Shown here: positions 24,646 to 32,701 of the stretch, in pieces
Layout of the letters: every line of letters begins with the position of its first letter
Position numbering within the stretch: the first letter of the stretch is position 1
Source of the DNA: Phycisphaerales bacterium
GTDB lineage: Bacteria > Planctomycetota > Phycisphaerae > UBA1845 > Fen-1342
Assembly (NCBI GenBank): GCA_016716475.1
Contig: JADJWG010000001.1
Location: forward strand, 434,001 to 498,000
Reading direction: 5' to 3'
DNA: 64,000 bases
Made by a program: the position numbers and the translations under genes
The notes under the pieces: model-generated
What the model was told of the DNA's origin: nothing
Database searches by the model: none
What the model saw: only the letters and a program-made list of their open reading frames with translations

Positions 24646-26418
24646 ATGACAGCTACGGTCCGCTCCGGAGTCCCCGCCATACGGCGGGCACTGCTCAGCG
24701 TATGGGACAAAACTGGTATTGAGGACATCGCCCGGATCCTGCACGAGGATCTCGGTGTCGAACTGGTTTCAACCGGGGGCACCGCTCGTTTACTGCGTCA
24801 GGCCGGCCTGGCCGTCACGCTGGTGGAGCAAGTGACCGGGTTCCCCGAGGTCCTCGGCGGCCGCGTCAAAACGCTGCATCCCCATATTCACGCCGCGATT
24901 CTCGCAAACCGCGATGACCCGGCGCACCTGGCCGAGCTCGCCGCGCACGGTATCGCACCACTCGATCTGGTAATCGTCGATCTCTACCCTTTCGAGCGCA
25001 CCGTCGCTGATCCGGGCTGCAACCTGGCCCAAGCCCTTGAGATGATCGACATCGGCGGGGTCACACTGCTGCGCGCCGCCGCGAAAAACCACGAACATGT
25101 GCTTGTACTCACTGATCCAGCCGACCGGAAGTTCGCGGTCGAGGCGCTGCGCGACGGCAGTATGACCGTGGAGGGCTGGGCCGGGTTGCGGCGTACATAT
25201 GCCGCGCGGGCTTTTCAACAGGTTGCGTCGTACGACGCGGCGGTCGCGCGCTACCTGGGTTCCGCATTCGAATCGGACAAGGAGGTGGAGCAATTCCCCT
25301 TCTACGTGTGGGACCGGCCGCGCTATGGTGAGAATCCGCACCAGGCCGCGCGTGTCCTCCGACCGTGTGAATGCAAAGAGGCGCCGCGCACTCTCAGTTT
25401 GCTGCCGCAGGATACTCCTCTGGATACAGCACATCCGGCCCGCTTGCTGAAGTCCGAAACGGAACTCTCGTACAACAACTACCTCGATGCGGACGCTGCG
25501 CTCGGCCTGTGCGCGGAACTGACCCGCGCGACGCCAGGACACACCACCGCAACCGCAGGAACTGCACCGCAGCCCGCCTGCGTCTTCGTCAAGCACACCA
25601 ATGCGTGCGGTGTGGGGGTCGCACCGACAGCGATCGAGGCGTATCGGCGGGCCTATCTGGGCGACCCCAACGCCGCGATGGGTGGCATCCTGGCCGTCAA
25701 CTTTCCAGTGGAGGCGGACTTCGCGGCGCTGGTGCTTGAGACCTATGGACATTTCGGCAAGCCGCTGAAGGACCGTGGAGCCGCCTATGCCCCCGGTGGC
25801 TTCTTTGTTGAGGTGTGGCTCGCGCCATCGTTCACCAACGAGGCGCTGGAGGTGATCCGAGGCGAGCGGGCCGGTAACCCCTCCAAGGATTGGGGACGCC
25901 GCGTACGGCTGCTTCCCGTGGGCGACCTGACCACCCCCCTGTCCACGCTGCCGCTGCTTCGATCCATCGCCGGGGGTGTCCTCGCGCAGGAAGCAGATGC
26001 GCTGGGACTCCATGAGGCGGAATGGGAGGTCGCCACCGAGCGCAGCCCGAGCGCCAGCGAGTGGGCCGACCTGCGCCTCGCATGGCTGATCAACAAGCAC
26101 ACCAAGAGCAACGCCATCACCCTCTGCCGCGCCGGCGCCCTGCTCGGCAATGGCGCCGGTCAAATGAGTCGCGTCATGAGCTGCCGCCTCGCAACCTGGC
26201 TCGCCCGGGAAAATGGCCACGCCGACGCCTTGCCCGGTGCCGTCGCGGCCTCGGACGCATTCTTTCCCTTCGCGGATGGTCCGGAAATCCTCATCGCTGC
26301 CGGTATCACGGCCCTGATCCAGCCGGGCGGCAGCAAGCGTGATGCGGACACCGTCGCAGTGTGCAACGCGCGCGGCGTCGCGATGGTCTACACGCGCACC
26401 CGGCATTTTCGACACTGA
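24646..26418 (+). CDS. purH: Bifunctional AICAR transformylase / IMP cyclohydrolase
   Basis: Carries out the last two steps of de novo IMP synthesis. The N-terminal IMP cyclohydrolase domain (1-200) has LLSVWDKTGIEDIARIL, ELVSTGGTARLL, GFPEVLGGRVKTLHP and DLVIVDLYPFE. The C-terminal AICAR transformylase has KSETELSYNNYLDADAAL, CVFVKHTNACGV with the catalytic Lys-His, DPNAAMGGILAVN, and WLINKHTKSNAITL and GQMSRV. At 590 residues it is longer than typical 510-530 because of small insertions in the second domain. It appears to be a single-gene unit. Confidence 0.96.
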   Translation: MTATVRSGVPAIRRALLSVWDKTGIEDIARILHEDLGVELVSTGGTARLLRQAGLAVTLVEQVTGFPEVLGGRVKTLHPHIHAAILANRDDPAHLAELAAHGIAPLDLVIVDLYPFERTVADPGCNLAQALEMIDIGGVTLLRAAAKNHEHVLVLTDPADRKFAVEALRDGSMTVEGWAGLRRTYAARAFQQVASYDAAVARYLGSAFESDKEVEQFPFYVWDRPRYGENPHQAARVLRPCECKEAPRTLSLLPQDTPLDTAHPARLLKSETELSYNNYLDADAALGLCAELTRATPGHTTATAGTAPQPACVFVKHTNACGVGVAPTAIEAYRRAYLGDPNAAMGGILAVNFPVEADFAALVLETYGHFGKPLKDRGAAYAPGGFFVEVWLAPSFTNEALEVIRGERAGNPSKDWGRRVRLLPVGDLTTPLSTLPLLRSIAGGVLAQEADALGLHEAEWEVATERSPSASEWADLRLAWLINKHTKSNAITLCRAGALLGNGAGQMSRVMSCRLATWLARENGHADALPGAVAASDAFFPFADGPEILIAAGITALIQPGGSKRDADTVAVCNARGVAMVYTRTRHFRH

Positions 26419-26600
26419 TTCACCCCAACTCCGCACAGGCAACCCGCGCGGCGCGGCCCCGCAGTTGCCACCCGCGCGCCGCGGGGCTCGATTATCCGAC
26501 CGCGCACGGGCCGGACGTCCCAGATTCAACCCGCATGCGCACCTCAGCCCCGTCTGGTCCGCACACATGAAGCCCCACCCGGCCGCGAGCGATACAACCG

Positions 26601-27944
26601 ATGGCTGGCCGCTGGTGGCTGGCCAAGCCGAGTGGCAACATCGGGGACTTGGCCGGCGCCATGCTCGATCGCACCGACAATACCCAGGCGCCGACCGGGG
26701 AACCGTCCCCAACCGGGCAGCCGCCACGCGAGCACGCTCCGGCGGCCTGGGCGGCCCAACTGCGCCAGGTGGACACGCAGCAGCGCTGGTTGGCACGCGA
26801 GATGGAGCGTTGCCAGGAGCAACTCAGTCTGCTGTTCGAGATCAGCACCCAGATGGCTGATCGCCAGGAGCCCGATGCACTCGAGACACTGCTGTTTCGC
26901 CGACTCGCGGCGCTGCTGCGGGCGTCGGTGGCATTCGTCGATCGGGCGGGTTGCTGCCGGAAGTTCGGTTTGGATGGTGAGGTTTGCGGGTGGGACTTAC
27001 CGCCGGGGCGCGTGCGGGCGGCGCTGGGGCCGCACGTCGAAACCGTCCGACGCGCCCGACGTGTACTGGCGCCGCCACTGACGGGTGACCAGGCCGCGGC
27101 ACTGGGTGGCGCTCACGCCCTCGTTGGGGCCCTGCCGCGCGCCGATGTGGAACCCGGCGTACTGATTCTGCTGCGGCCTGCAAACGCACCCCCTTTCGAC
27201 GACAGTGATGTTTTGGCGGCTGACGCCGTGCTGAGCTACGGAGGGCAGGCGCTTGGTCACATCCTGCTGGTACGCCACCTGCAACGGTCGGCGGTCGAAA
27301 CGGTCTGCACGCTGGTCAACGCCATCGATGCCAAGGACAACTATACCTCGCGGCACTCGGAACGGGTTGGCAGCTTTGCCCAGATGATGGGGGAAGCGCT
27401 CCGACTGCCGCGCGCCCAGCTTCAGACACTCGAATGGGCGGGTCTGCTGCACGACGTCGGAAAGATCGGGATTCCCGAGCAAATTCTCAGTAAGACGGGC
27501 AAACTCACGCCGGCCGAGTTTGAGCTGATGAAGACCCATACGCGCATCGGATACGAGGTGCTCAAACCGGTGGCACGCTTTGAGCCCGTGCTCGACGCGG
27601 TGCTTTATCACCATGAAAACCATGACGGCAGCGGCTATCCCGAGGGACTGCGCGGCGACCAGGTGCCGCTCGAAGCGCGCATCATTCACCTGGTGGATAT
27701 TTTCGACGCGGTGACGACAGCACGTCCGTACCGGGCGGCCTTCTCATACGAAGACGCACTCCAACTGTTACGCACGGGCAGCGGGACTGTGACCGACCCG
27801 GAACTGACCCAGCTTTTCCTCGATTTGCTGAACCGCTGCCGCCAGGATGAACCGCTCGCATTCCAGACGCGCTTCGGCCACCTGTTCGAAACGCCGGCCG
27901 CGTCCGTTGACGGCCCGCCGGTCGTACACGGCGGCCGCGTCTGA
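26601..27944 (+). CDS. HD-GYP domain phosphodiesterase with GAF-like sensor
   Basis: A 447-residue signalling protein. The middle (about 75-220) looks like a GAF domain (LLFEISTQMADRQEPDALETLLFRRLAALL). The C-terminal HD-GYP domain has HSERVGSFAQMMGEAL, LLHDVGKIGIPEQIL, KTHTRIGYEVL and HHENHDGSGYPEGLRGDQVPLEARIIHLVDIFDAVTTARPYR. All metal-binding and GYP residues are present, so it should degrade cyclic-di-GMP. It may connect with the PilZ proteins in the window through the shared second messenger. The start is uncertain (26601 or 26661). A pilin-like gene follows 23 bases later. Confidence 0.88.
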   Translation: MAGRWWLAKPSGNIGDLAGAMLDRTDNTQAPTGEPSPTGQPPREHAPAAWAAQLRQVDTQQRWLAREMERCQEQLSLLFEISTQMADRQEPDALETLLFRRLAALLRASVAFVDRAGCCRKFGLDGEVCGWDLPPGRVRAALGPHVETVRRARRVLAPPLTGDQAAALGGAHALVGALPRADVEPGVLILLRPANAPPFDDSDVLAADAVLSYGGQALGHILLVRHLQRSAVETVCTLVNAIDAKDNYTSRHSERVGSFAQMMGEALRLPRAQLQTLEWAGLLHDVGKIGIPEQILSKTGKLTPAEFELMKTHTRIGYEVLKPVARFEPVLDAVLYHHENHDGSGYPEGLRGDQVPLEARIIHLVDIFDAVTTARPYRAAFSYEDALQLLRTGSGTVTDPELTQLFLDLLNRCRQDEPLAFQTRFGHLFETPAASVDGPPVVHGGRV

Positions 27945-27967
27945 CGCAGACCGCAGGAGAGCTCACC

Positions 27968-28480
27968 ATGTTTCACGGTACCGGTTGGTCGCGCGTCGAA
28001 ATCCTCATCGCACTGGCCGTACTGGGTCTGGTAGCCACATTCGCACTGCCACGTTTTGGGCGCGCCGCGCAGGGGCCGGATGATGCCGCCCTGCTGCGCG
28101 AACGCCTGAAGGTACTCCGCATCGCCATCGAGCGCTACTACCAGGACCACGACGCCTTTCCCGCGACCAGAGGTGATGGTCGCAACCCGGCCGGAGCACC
28201 GGAGACGTTTGCGGCCCAGTTGCTGGGTTTCACCGATGCGGACGGCATTGTGTCTGAACAACGCAGCGAGCGCTTCTGCTACGGGCCGTACCTGCGCGAC
28301 GGAGTACCGCCGTGTCCAGTCGGAGCGCTGCCGAACCTCAACCACGTGCGCATCGCGGGAGGCGCCGAGCACCCTGCTGATCCGCAACCGGCCGGGTGGC
28401 GCTACAACCCGACAACGGGCATGATCACCGCGGACACGGACGCTCTTGATACGGCCGGACGACCGTTTGCAACCTATTGA
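27968..28480 (+). CDS. Type IV pilin/pseudopilin-like protein
   Basis: A 170-residue protein with a prepilin-type N-terminus: Gly-Trp-Ser-Arg-Val-Glu at 6-11 followed by a hydrophobic helix to about 28. Gly6 is the expected cleavage site and Glu11 is the usual Glu5 of mature pilins; Trp replaces the methylated Phe. The body resembles type II secretion pseudopilins (LRERLKVLRIAIERYYQDHDAFP). It follows the HD-GYP gene by 23 bases with AGGAGAG before the ATG, so they probably form one unit. No other pilus genes are nearby. Confidence 0.75.
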   Translation: MFHGTGWSRVEILIALAVLGLVATFALPRFGRAAQGPDDAALLRERLKVLRIAIERYYQDHDAFPATRGDGRNPAGAPETFAAQLLGFTDADGIVSEQRSERFCYGPYLRDGVPPCPVGALPNLNHVRIAGGAEHPADPQPAGWRYNPTTGMITADTDALDTAGRPFATY

Positions 28481-28508
28481 TTATTGATCCGAATGGCCCC
28501 TCCATGCG

Positions 28509-28535
28509 CGGCAGCAGGGCGATCGTTGGCTGCCG
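28509..28535. terminator. Hairpin between convergent pilin and ThuA genes
   Basis: Seven bases at 28509-28515 pair exactly with 28529-28535, with a 13-base loop, between convergent stops at 28480 and 28544. No U-run is present; a shared 3' end element is possible. Confidence 0.35.
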
Positions 28536-28543
28536 ACGGGCCG

Positions 28544-29293
28544 CTACCCCTCCGCCTTGCCCGCCCATCGCACAGCATTGTAGATCACGCGTTGCACATC
28601 CGTATTGAAGTACGTCGGCACGCTCTCGTGCCCCGGGCGGAAGTAGAACACCCGGCCGGCACCGGTACCCTGCCCGACACCACCACCGGGCCCCGACTCG
28701 AACTGCGGATCGATCCCATCACCGACCGTCCACGCGATGCCCGATGGAAAGTACTCGCCCCCAGCCGGAAAGTACGACTGTAGAACCACGACGCCTGGCG
28801 GCGGCACGTCGAACGGAGCACCGTACATCTCTTCTTTCGCGAGCGTGAAATCCCGTATGCCCTGGGCGATTGGATGGTGTGGCGCACACACGCGGATGTC
28901 CTCGGGTTGGTCATCCTCGCGCCACCCCCCCTTGAGATGGCCCGTGCAGCGCAGCACCGTTCGAAAGGGCTTCGCGTAATGCGCCGAGTGCAGTGCGACA
29001 AAGCCCAGGCCATGGTGCCAGACGCGTTCGGCGATGCGTTCGGCCAGCGCATCCTCCACCTCCCGGTGCCGTACATGACCCCACCACACGAGCACGTCGA
29101 TGTCGTGCAGTACGCCGCTCGGCAGCCCCTGGTACGGCTCGTCGAGGTGGCCGGTGTGGACATCGAGCGTCTCGCTGCCCAGATCCCGCAGCCCGTCCGC
29201 CACCGCTCCCCGGAGACTGTGCGGATAGAGTGCCTTGGGCGCATGCGGCGGGTTCTCATCCCACACCAGGACCTGCAACTTCTTCGTGCTCAT
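28544..29293 (-). CDS. ThuA-domain protein (trehalose-utilisation type)
   Basis: A 249-residue protein of the ThuA family, a class I glutamine-amidotransferase-like fold often found in carbohydrate use. It begins LQVLVWDENPPHAPKALYPHSLRGAVADGL and includes DVLVWWGHVRHREVEDALAERIAERVW, GLGFVALHSAHYAKPFRTVLRCTGHLKGGWR and the C-terminal GRVFYFRPGHESVPTYFNTDVQRVIYNAVRWA. These are the usual conserved stretches. The ATG at 29293 has GGAG upstream. The biochemical activity of the family is still unclear and no sugar operon is adjacent. The GH35-like enzyme is far away in this window. Confidence 0.87.
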   Translation of the reverse strand: MSTKKLQVLVWDENPPHAPKALYPHSLRGAVADGLRDLGSETLDVHTGHLDEPYQGLPSGVLHDIDVLVWWGHVRHREVEDALAERIAERVWHHGLGFVALHSAHYAKPFRTVLRCTGHLKGGWREDDQPEDIRVCAPHHPIAQGIRDFTLAKEEMYGAPFDVPPPGVVVLQSYFPAGGEYFPSGIAWTVGDGIDPQFESGPGGGVGQGTGAGRVFYFRPGHESVPTYFNTDVQRVIYNAVRWAGKAEG

Positions 29294-29324
29294 GGTCTTC
29301 TCCGTCGGCACCCGGACGGGGCGC

Positions 29325-30149
29325 CTAGGCCAGAACAAGTTCGTGCCACACACGCTCCGCGCGCTCGATCCGGGCATCGAGTGGCAATGGCGCGTACCCG
29401 GCCTGTCCATCATACACGCCCGCTAGCCGAAAGGGCGACGCGGCCACCAGCGCCCCCCATTCCTCCCAGCTCCACACACGCAGGACGTGCTCCTCTTCCA
29501 CGACCTGACCCGCACCGGGTCCGGCGAGTACTTCAAAGCGACAACGTTCCGTCTGTCGGCCACTGCCGGCATCGAATGATACGTAGCGCCACGTGGTTCG
29601 CACGCGCAAGCCATCGACTTCCGCCTCCCATGTCGTGCAGTCGCTCACGGCGTAGTCCACTGACACCCCGGTGTCCATCAGGTCCAGTTGCACCAGGTAG
29701 CGCGCGTTGGCGTTCATGTGTCGCGCCACCGCGTACAGGTGCGACAGAACCGCATCGCGGCTTTGCAGGTACTTCAGCGACCCCAGTGCACACACCGCGC
29801 CGTCAACCCCCCGGGGCAGTTCAAACCGCGCCATGTCGGCCACAAGGACCTCGGCCGGCGGGAGTCCCAGGGCGCGCATGCGTGCGGCCGCACGTGCCGC
29901 CATCACCGGTGACCGCTCAATGCCCACGATCTCGATGCCATGCCGCGCGAACGCCGGGAAGAGCCGCCCCGACCCGCAGGCCGGTTCCAGAATCTGTACA
30001 ACCGGCACACGGTCGCCCGCCGTGAGGCGCTGCACGAGCCACGCGACTTCCGCGGTTACATCCCAGGAGAATGCCACGTCGTACAGTTGGGCCCATTCGT
30101 TGTAGATGAGGTAGCCTGAAATCTTGTGGAAATTGAGAACGTGGGGCAT
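29325..30149 (-). CDS. Class I SAM-dependent methyltransferase, 5' end replaced by IS
   Basis: A 274-codon frame. The Rossmann core has VQILEPACGSGRLFPAFARHGIEIVGIERSPVM (SAM motif I and the acidic ribose-binding end), VLVADMARFELP and VDGAVCALGSLKYL. The first 14 codons (30149 back to 30108) lie inside the left end of an IS256-family element; the native protein starts with IYNEWAQLYD at 30107. The pre-insertion N-terminus can be read beyond the element at 31320-31342. The present start has almost no ribosome-binding site, so expression may be impaired although the frame is open. Substrate is unknown. Confidence 0.8.
   Translation of the reverse strand: MPHVLNFHKISGYLIYNEWAQLYDVAFSWDVTAEVAWLVQRLTAGDRVPVVQILEPACGSGRLFPAFARHGIEIVGIERSPVMAARAAARMRALGLPPAEVLVADMARFELPRGVDGAVCALGSLKYLQSRDAVLSHLYAVARHMNANARYLVQLDLMDTGVSVDYAVSDCTTWEAEVDGLRVRTTWRYVSFDAGSGRQTERCRFEVLAGPGAGQVVEEEHVLRVWSWEEWGALVAASPFRLAGVYDGQAGYAPLPLDARIERAERVWHELVLA
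30100..30107. repeat. Target-site duplication, left copy
   Basis: The 8 bases TTGTAGAT directly abut the left inverted repeat of the IS element and recur at 31320-31327. They code, on the minus strand, for the Ile-Tyr-Asn region of the methyltransferase. Confidence 0.92.
30108..30137 (+). repeat. IS left inverted repeat
   Basis: Thirty bases beginning GAGGTAG match the reverse complement of 31290-31319 at 23 of 30 positions, including the outer seven and an inner run of seven. It abuts the left target-site copy. Confidence 0.85.
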
Positions 30150-30179
30150 CCTGCTGGTGCGTTTGAAACGAGAGTCGTT

Positions 30180-31264
30180 TCCCAGGATGCTGGCGGCGTT
30201 GGAGGACAGGTGAACGTCTACCTCCAGCGCGACCGGTATCAGCGACAGGGCGGGTTCCGCGGCTACCGCAACGGGACCACGCCGCGGCGGCTGACGCTGG
30301 GCAGCGGCACGGTGCCGCTGGAGGTCCCCGGGTGCGCGACATCCCGCCGGGCGGAGCCGTTCGAATCGAAGATCGTGCGGTACCAGCGTCGCAGCGACAC
30401 GATCGAGGAGACGTTCATGCGGCTGTTCATCGAAGGCCTGCGACGCGGGACTTCGAGCGGCCTTGCGGCTGCTGGGGAACGACGCCGTCGCCCAGCACGA
30501 TCAGTCGGCTGCACAGCGGTTCCGCGTCGAGTACGCGGCGTTCGACCGGAGGATCGGGCGGCCGGAAGTTCGTCTATATCTGGGCGGACGGGATTTACCT
30601 GAAGGCCGGGCTGGGTCGGGAAAGCCTGCCTGATGGTGCTGATCGGGGCGGATACGGAGGGGCAGAGGCGCGGGAGGGGTATCGCGGGTGGGGCGGTTGC
30701 TGAAGGACTGGGCGGGGTCTGAACGGCCGGGCTGCTGGATCGCGGACGGGGCGTTGGGGCTGTGGGCGGCGGTGAACAGCAGGTCGAACTCGGCCCAGCG
30801 CGCACGAATCACAAGACGATGAACGTGCTCGACAAGCTGCCGAAGGCCGAGCAGCCGGGCGACCCGGACTGCGGGCGATCTGGCAGGCGGAAAGTGAGGT
30901 GGCGGCGAAGCTGGCGGCCGGTGTGATCGCGGACTTCCGTCGGGCGGGCTACGACCGGGCGGCGGACTGTCTGGGGACGATCTGGATCGCTGCCTGACGT
31001 TCACGCGTTTCCGGAGCCGCACTGGTCCACCTGCGGACGACGAACGTGATCGAGTCGCCGTTTGCGGGCGTACGGCTGCGGACGAACGCGGCCAAGCGGT
31101 TCAAGAAGACCAAGAGCGGCGTGTACGGTGCATCAGGTGCTGATGCGGCTGTCGCAGAACTGGCGGCACTTGAAGGCGGCTGTGTGCCCAGATACCGCTG
31201 CCGGAAGGAAAGAACCGCCGGGTGAAGACGAAGGTGAAGGCGAAGGCGAAGACCCATGCGGCGT
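30180..31264 (+). pseudogene. IS256-family transposase remnant (frameshifted)
   Basis: Pieces of one DDE transposase are read in changing frames. They include FRGYRNGTTPRRLTLGSGTVPLEVP near 30255-30330, KFVYIWADGIYLKAGLGRE near 30563-30620 (first Asp), GCWIADGALGLWAAV near 30730-30775 (second Asp), LRTTNVIESPFAGVRLRT near 31030-31085 (Glu) and VLMRLSQNWRHLKAA near 31137-31180. At least three frame changes separate them and stops intervene, so no functional transposase can be made. Each catalytic motif itself is still readable, so decay seems recent or mainly by indels. Confidence 0.88.
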
Positions 31265-31289
31265 GAACGAACGTGACGGATGCCCCAGA

Positions 31290-31319
31290 TTCAATTTACA
31301 CAGGACTTGACACTACCTC
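31290..31319 (-). repeat. IS right inverted repeat
   Basis: Thirty bases ending CTACCTC, the inverted partner of 30108-30137. The right target-site copy follows immediately. Confidence 0.85.
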
Positions 31320-31327
31320 TTGTAGAT
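31320..31327. repeat. Target-site duplication, right copy
   Basis: Exact second copy of TTGTAGAT, directly after the right inverted repeat. Joining 31328 to this sequence and then to 30099 restores the pre-insertion locus. Confidence 0.92.
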
Positions 31328-31342
31328 ACGCAGTTCGTTCAA
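31320..31342 (-). pseudogene. Severed 5' end of the methyltransferase gene
   Basis: On the minus strand these bases read in the methyltransferase frame as TTG (start) then Asn-Glu-Leu-Arg-Ile-Tyr, which joins Asn-Glu-Trp-Ala at 30101. A GGAAAGGG site (31351-31358, other strand) lies 8 bases before the TTG, so this is the probable original start; an ATG at 31411 in the same frame is an alternative. It is now cut off from the gene body by the IS element. Confidence 0.65.
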
Positions 31343-31552
31343 TCCGGTTGCCCTTTCCGTCGGGACGGCGCGTGCTCCCCACCGTCCCACGCAAACACCC
31401 GCGATCGCCATCGTACCCCGGCCACGGTGCCAGCACCTCCCCTATCGGCTTGACGCAACGCGCGCAGCCGTGGATCATCACTCCCTAGATCCTGCGCTCT
31501 CCCGGCTGCCATTGGTCGGGGGAACTCTGATGGCCGTAAACGGAATCCCCTG

Positions 31553-31978
31553 GTGAAACTTACGTCACCCCGCTACATCATCCTCGCCGCCCTGGCACTG
31601 CTCATCGTGGCCTGGGCCGGCATTTTTGTCTCTCAATCGCTCGGGGCCCGAGAGTACACGGTACCCGAGGCCACCATCACCAAGCTCGACGTCGCCACAC
31701 GGACCGGCGAGATCCAGTTCATCCACCCACAAAAGGGCCACACGATCACCCTGCTCACGCAGCGGATTCCGGATGACTGCGAGATCACGATCAACAACCG
31801 CGCTGCCACGCTCGCCGAGGTCCGCGTCGGAGACCTGGCCGAGATCGTCGGGCTCGCTTACGCGGATCGGACGGTTGTGCCGCTGCGGGTGCGAATCACG
31901 CGGGATTCAACCCAGGAAGGTGACACCGTACCCGCCCCAGTCGAACGTACAGACGGGCCTGCACCACGCGAATCCTGA
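31553..31978 (+). CDS. Small membrane-anchored protein of unknown function
   Basis: A 141-residue protein with an N-terminal hydrophobic helix (about 8-29, YIILAALALLIVAWAGIFVSQSL), then a soluble domain of short beta strands (ATITKLDVATRTGEIQFIHPQKGHTITLLT, AEVRVGDLAEIVGLAYADRTVVPLRVRI). The domain looks like a small beta barrel of the DUF5666 or OB-like kind, but I cannot name it. The start is a GTG at 31553 with only a weak site. It converges with the next gene, the stops being 8 bases apart. Confidence 0.65.
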   Translation: MKLTSPRYIILAALALLIVAWAGIFVSQSLGAREYTVPEATITKLDVATRTGEIQFIHPQKGHTITLLTQRIPDDCEITINNRAATLAEVRVGDLAEIVGLAYADRTVVPLRVRITRDSTQEGDTVPAPVERTDGPAPRES

Positions 31979-31985
31979 CCATCAA

Positions 31986-32525
31986 TCAGGGCTTCCTTTT
32001 CAGCGTCATGCCCAGCCGCACCGGCTCCCCGCTGCGCTCTCCCACCAACTCAATCGTCAGCGTATCGTCCGCGGGTCGTGCGTAGTGGATCTCCCGTGGA
32101 AAGTCATTCTCCGGGTTCTCGAACACCACCCGTCGCGCTGTGCGCTCATGCTCACGGAGATGGAAGTCACCCATCGGACGCCCGAAGGGGTACGGCGTCA
32201 TGGCTACTTCGGCCCCCACCACCCGGAAACGCTCAAACTCAAACATCCGCACGCACCCGCCGGCCATCTCCTTGTTCGCGCTGACGATCTCGCCACCGGC
32301 CGGGCTGGAGTAAACCGCTTCCCACGTTCCGTCGCGATAGGGGCCTTCCCAGGTACCCGCTAGCCAACCCAGTGACTCCAGCTCGGCCAGGGCGGCCGGA
32401 CTCGCGTTGGTGACCGGCTGCGTTACCGGCGCCTGCTGCCCGTCAGCCGCCACACCCGCCCATCCCACGGCCAGGGTCCCGGCTCCGAATACCGCTATGC
32501 CCACCCACCAACCGAGGTTTCGCAT
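31986..32525 (-). CDS. Exported DUF6265-like protein
   Basis: A 179-residue protein with a signal-type N-terminus (MRNLGWWVGIAVFGAGTLAVGWAGVAADGQ). The mature part starts ELESLGWLAGTWEGPYRDGTWEAVYSSPAGGEIVSANKEMAGG and has VFENPENDFPREIHYARPADDTLTIELVGE, the pattern of DUF6265, a lipocalin-like barrel. The ligand is unknown. The ATG at 32525 has GGGAG at the right distance; the frame upstream is not used. It may share this beta-barrel type of fold with the DUF1579 protein at 57556. Confidence 0.75.
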   Translation of the reverse strand: MRNLGWWVGIAVFGAGTLAVGWAGVAADGQQAPVTQPVTNASPAALAELESLGWLAGTWEGPYRDGTWEAVYSSPAGGEIVSANKEMAGGCVRMFEFERFRVVGAEVAMTPYPFGRPMGDFHLREHERTARRVVFENPENDFPREIHYARPADDTLTIELVGERSGEPVRLGMTLKRKP

Positions 32526-32701
32526 GATCACACTCCCGCGGGCTACGACGGCGGCCCCACTACGGAACGAAAATTCCGGAACAATCCCCAACCGGGGCAT
32601 GCAGAGTACTGCGGCTCCGCAGCGGCGCTCAAGGACCGCCATCCAGCACGGAAACTAGGTGACCACGTGGGACCGTCATCGCCGGAGTGCACCACCCCTG
32701 C

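Larger units (their letters stand above)
30108..31319 (+). mobile_element. Decayed IS256-family insertion sequence
   Basis: A 1212-bp element bounded by imperfect inverted repeats (30108-30137 and 31290-31319, 23 of 30 matching) and by an exact 8-bp duplication TTGTAGAT on each side. The 8-bp duplication and the transposase type fit the IS256 family. The interior encodes a frameshifted transposase on the plus strand. The element split the methyltransferase gene on the opposite strand. Size is at the short end for the family, so part of the N-terminal transposase sequence may be missing. Confidence 0.9.

Noticed and set aside
24790..26796. Antisense open frame of 668 codons opposite purH
   Set aside because: purH is certain on the plus strand, and the antisense product has no recognisable motif.
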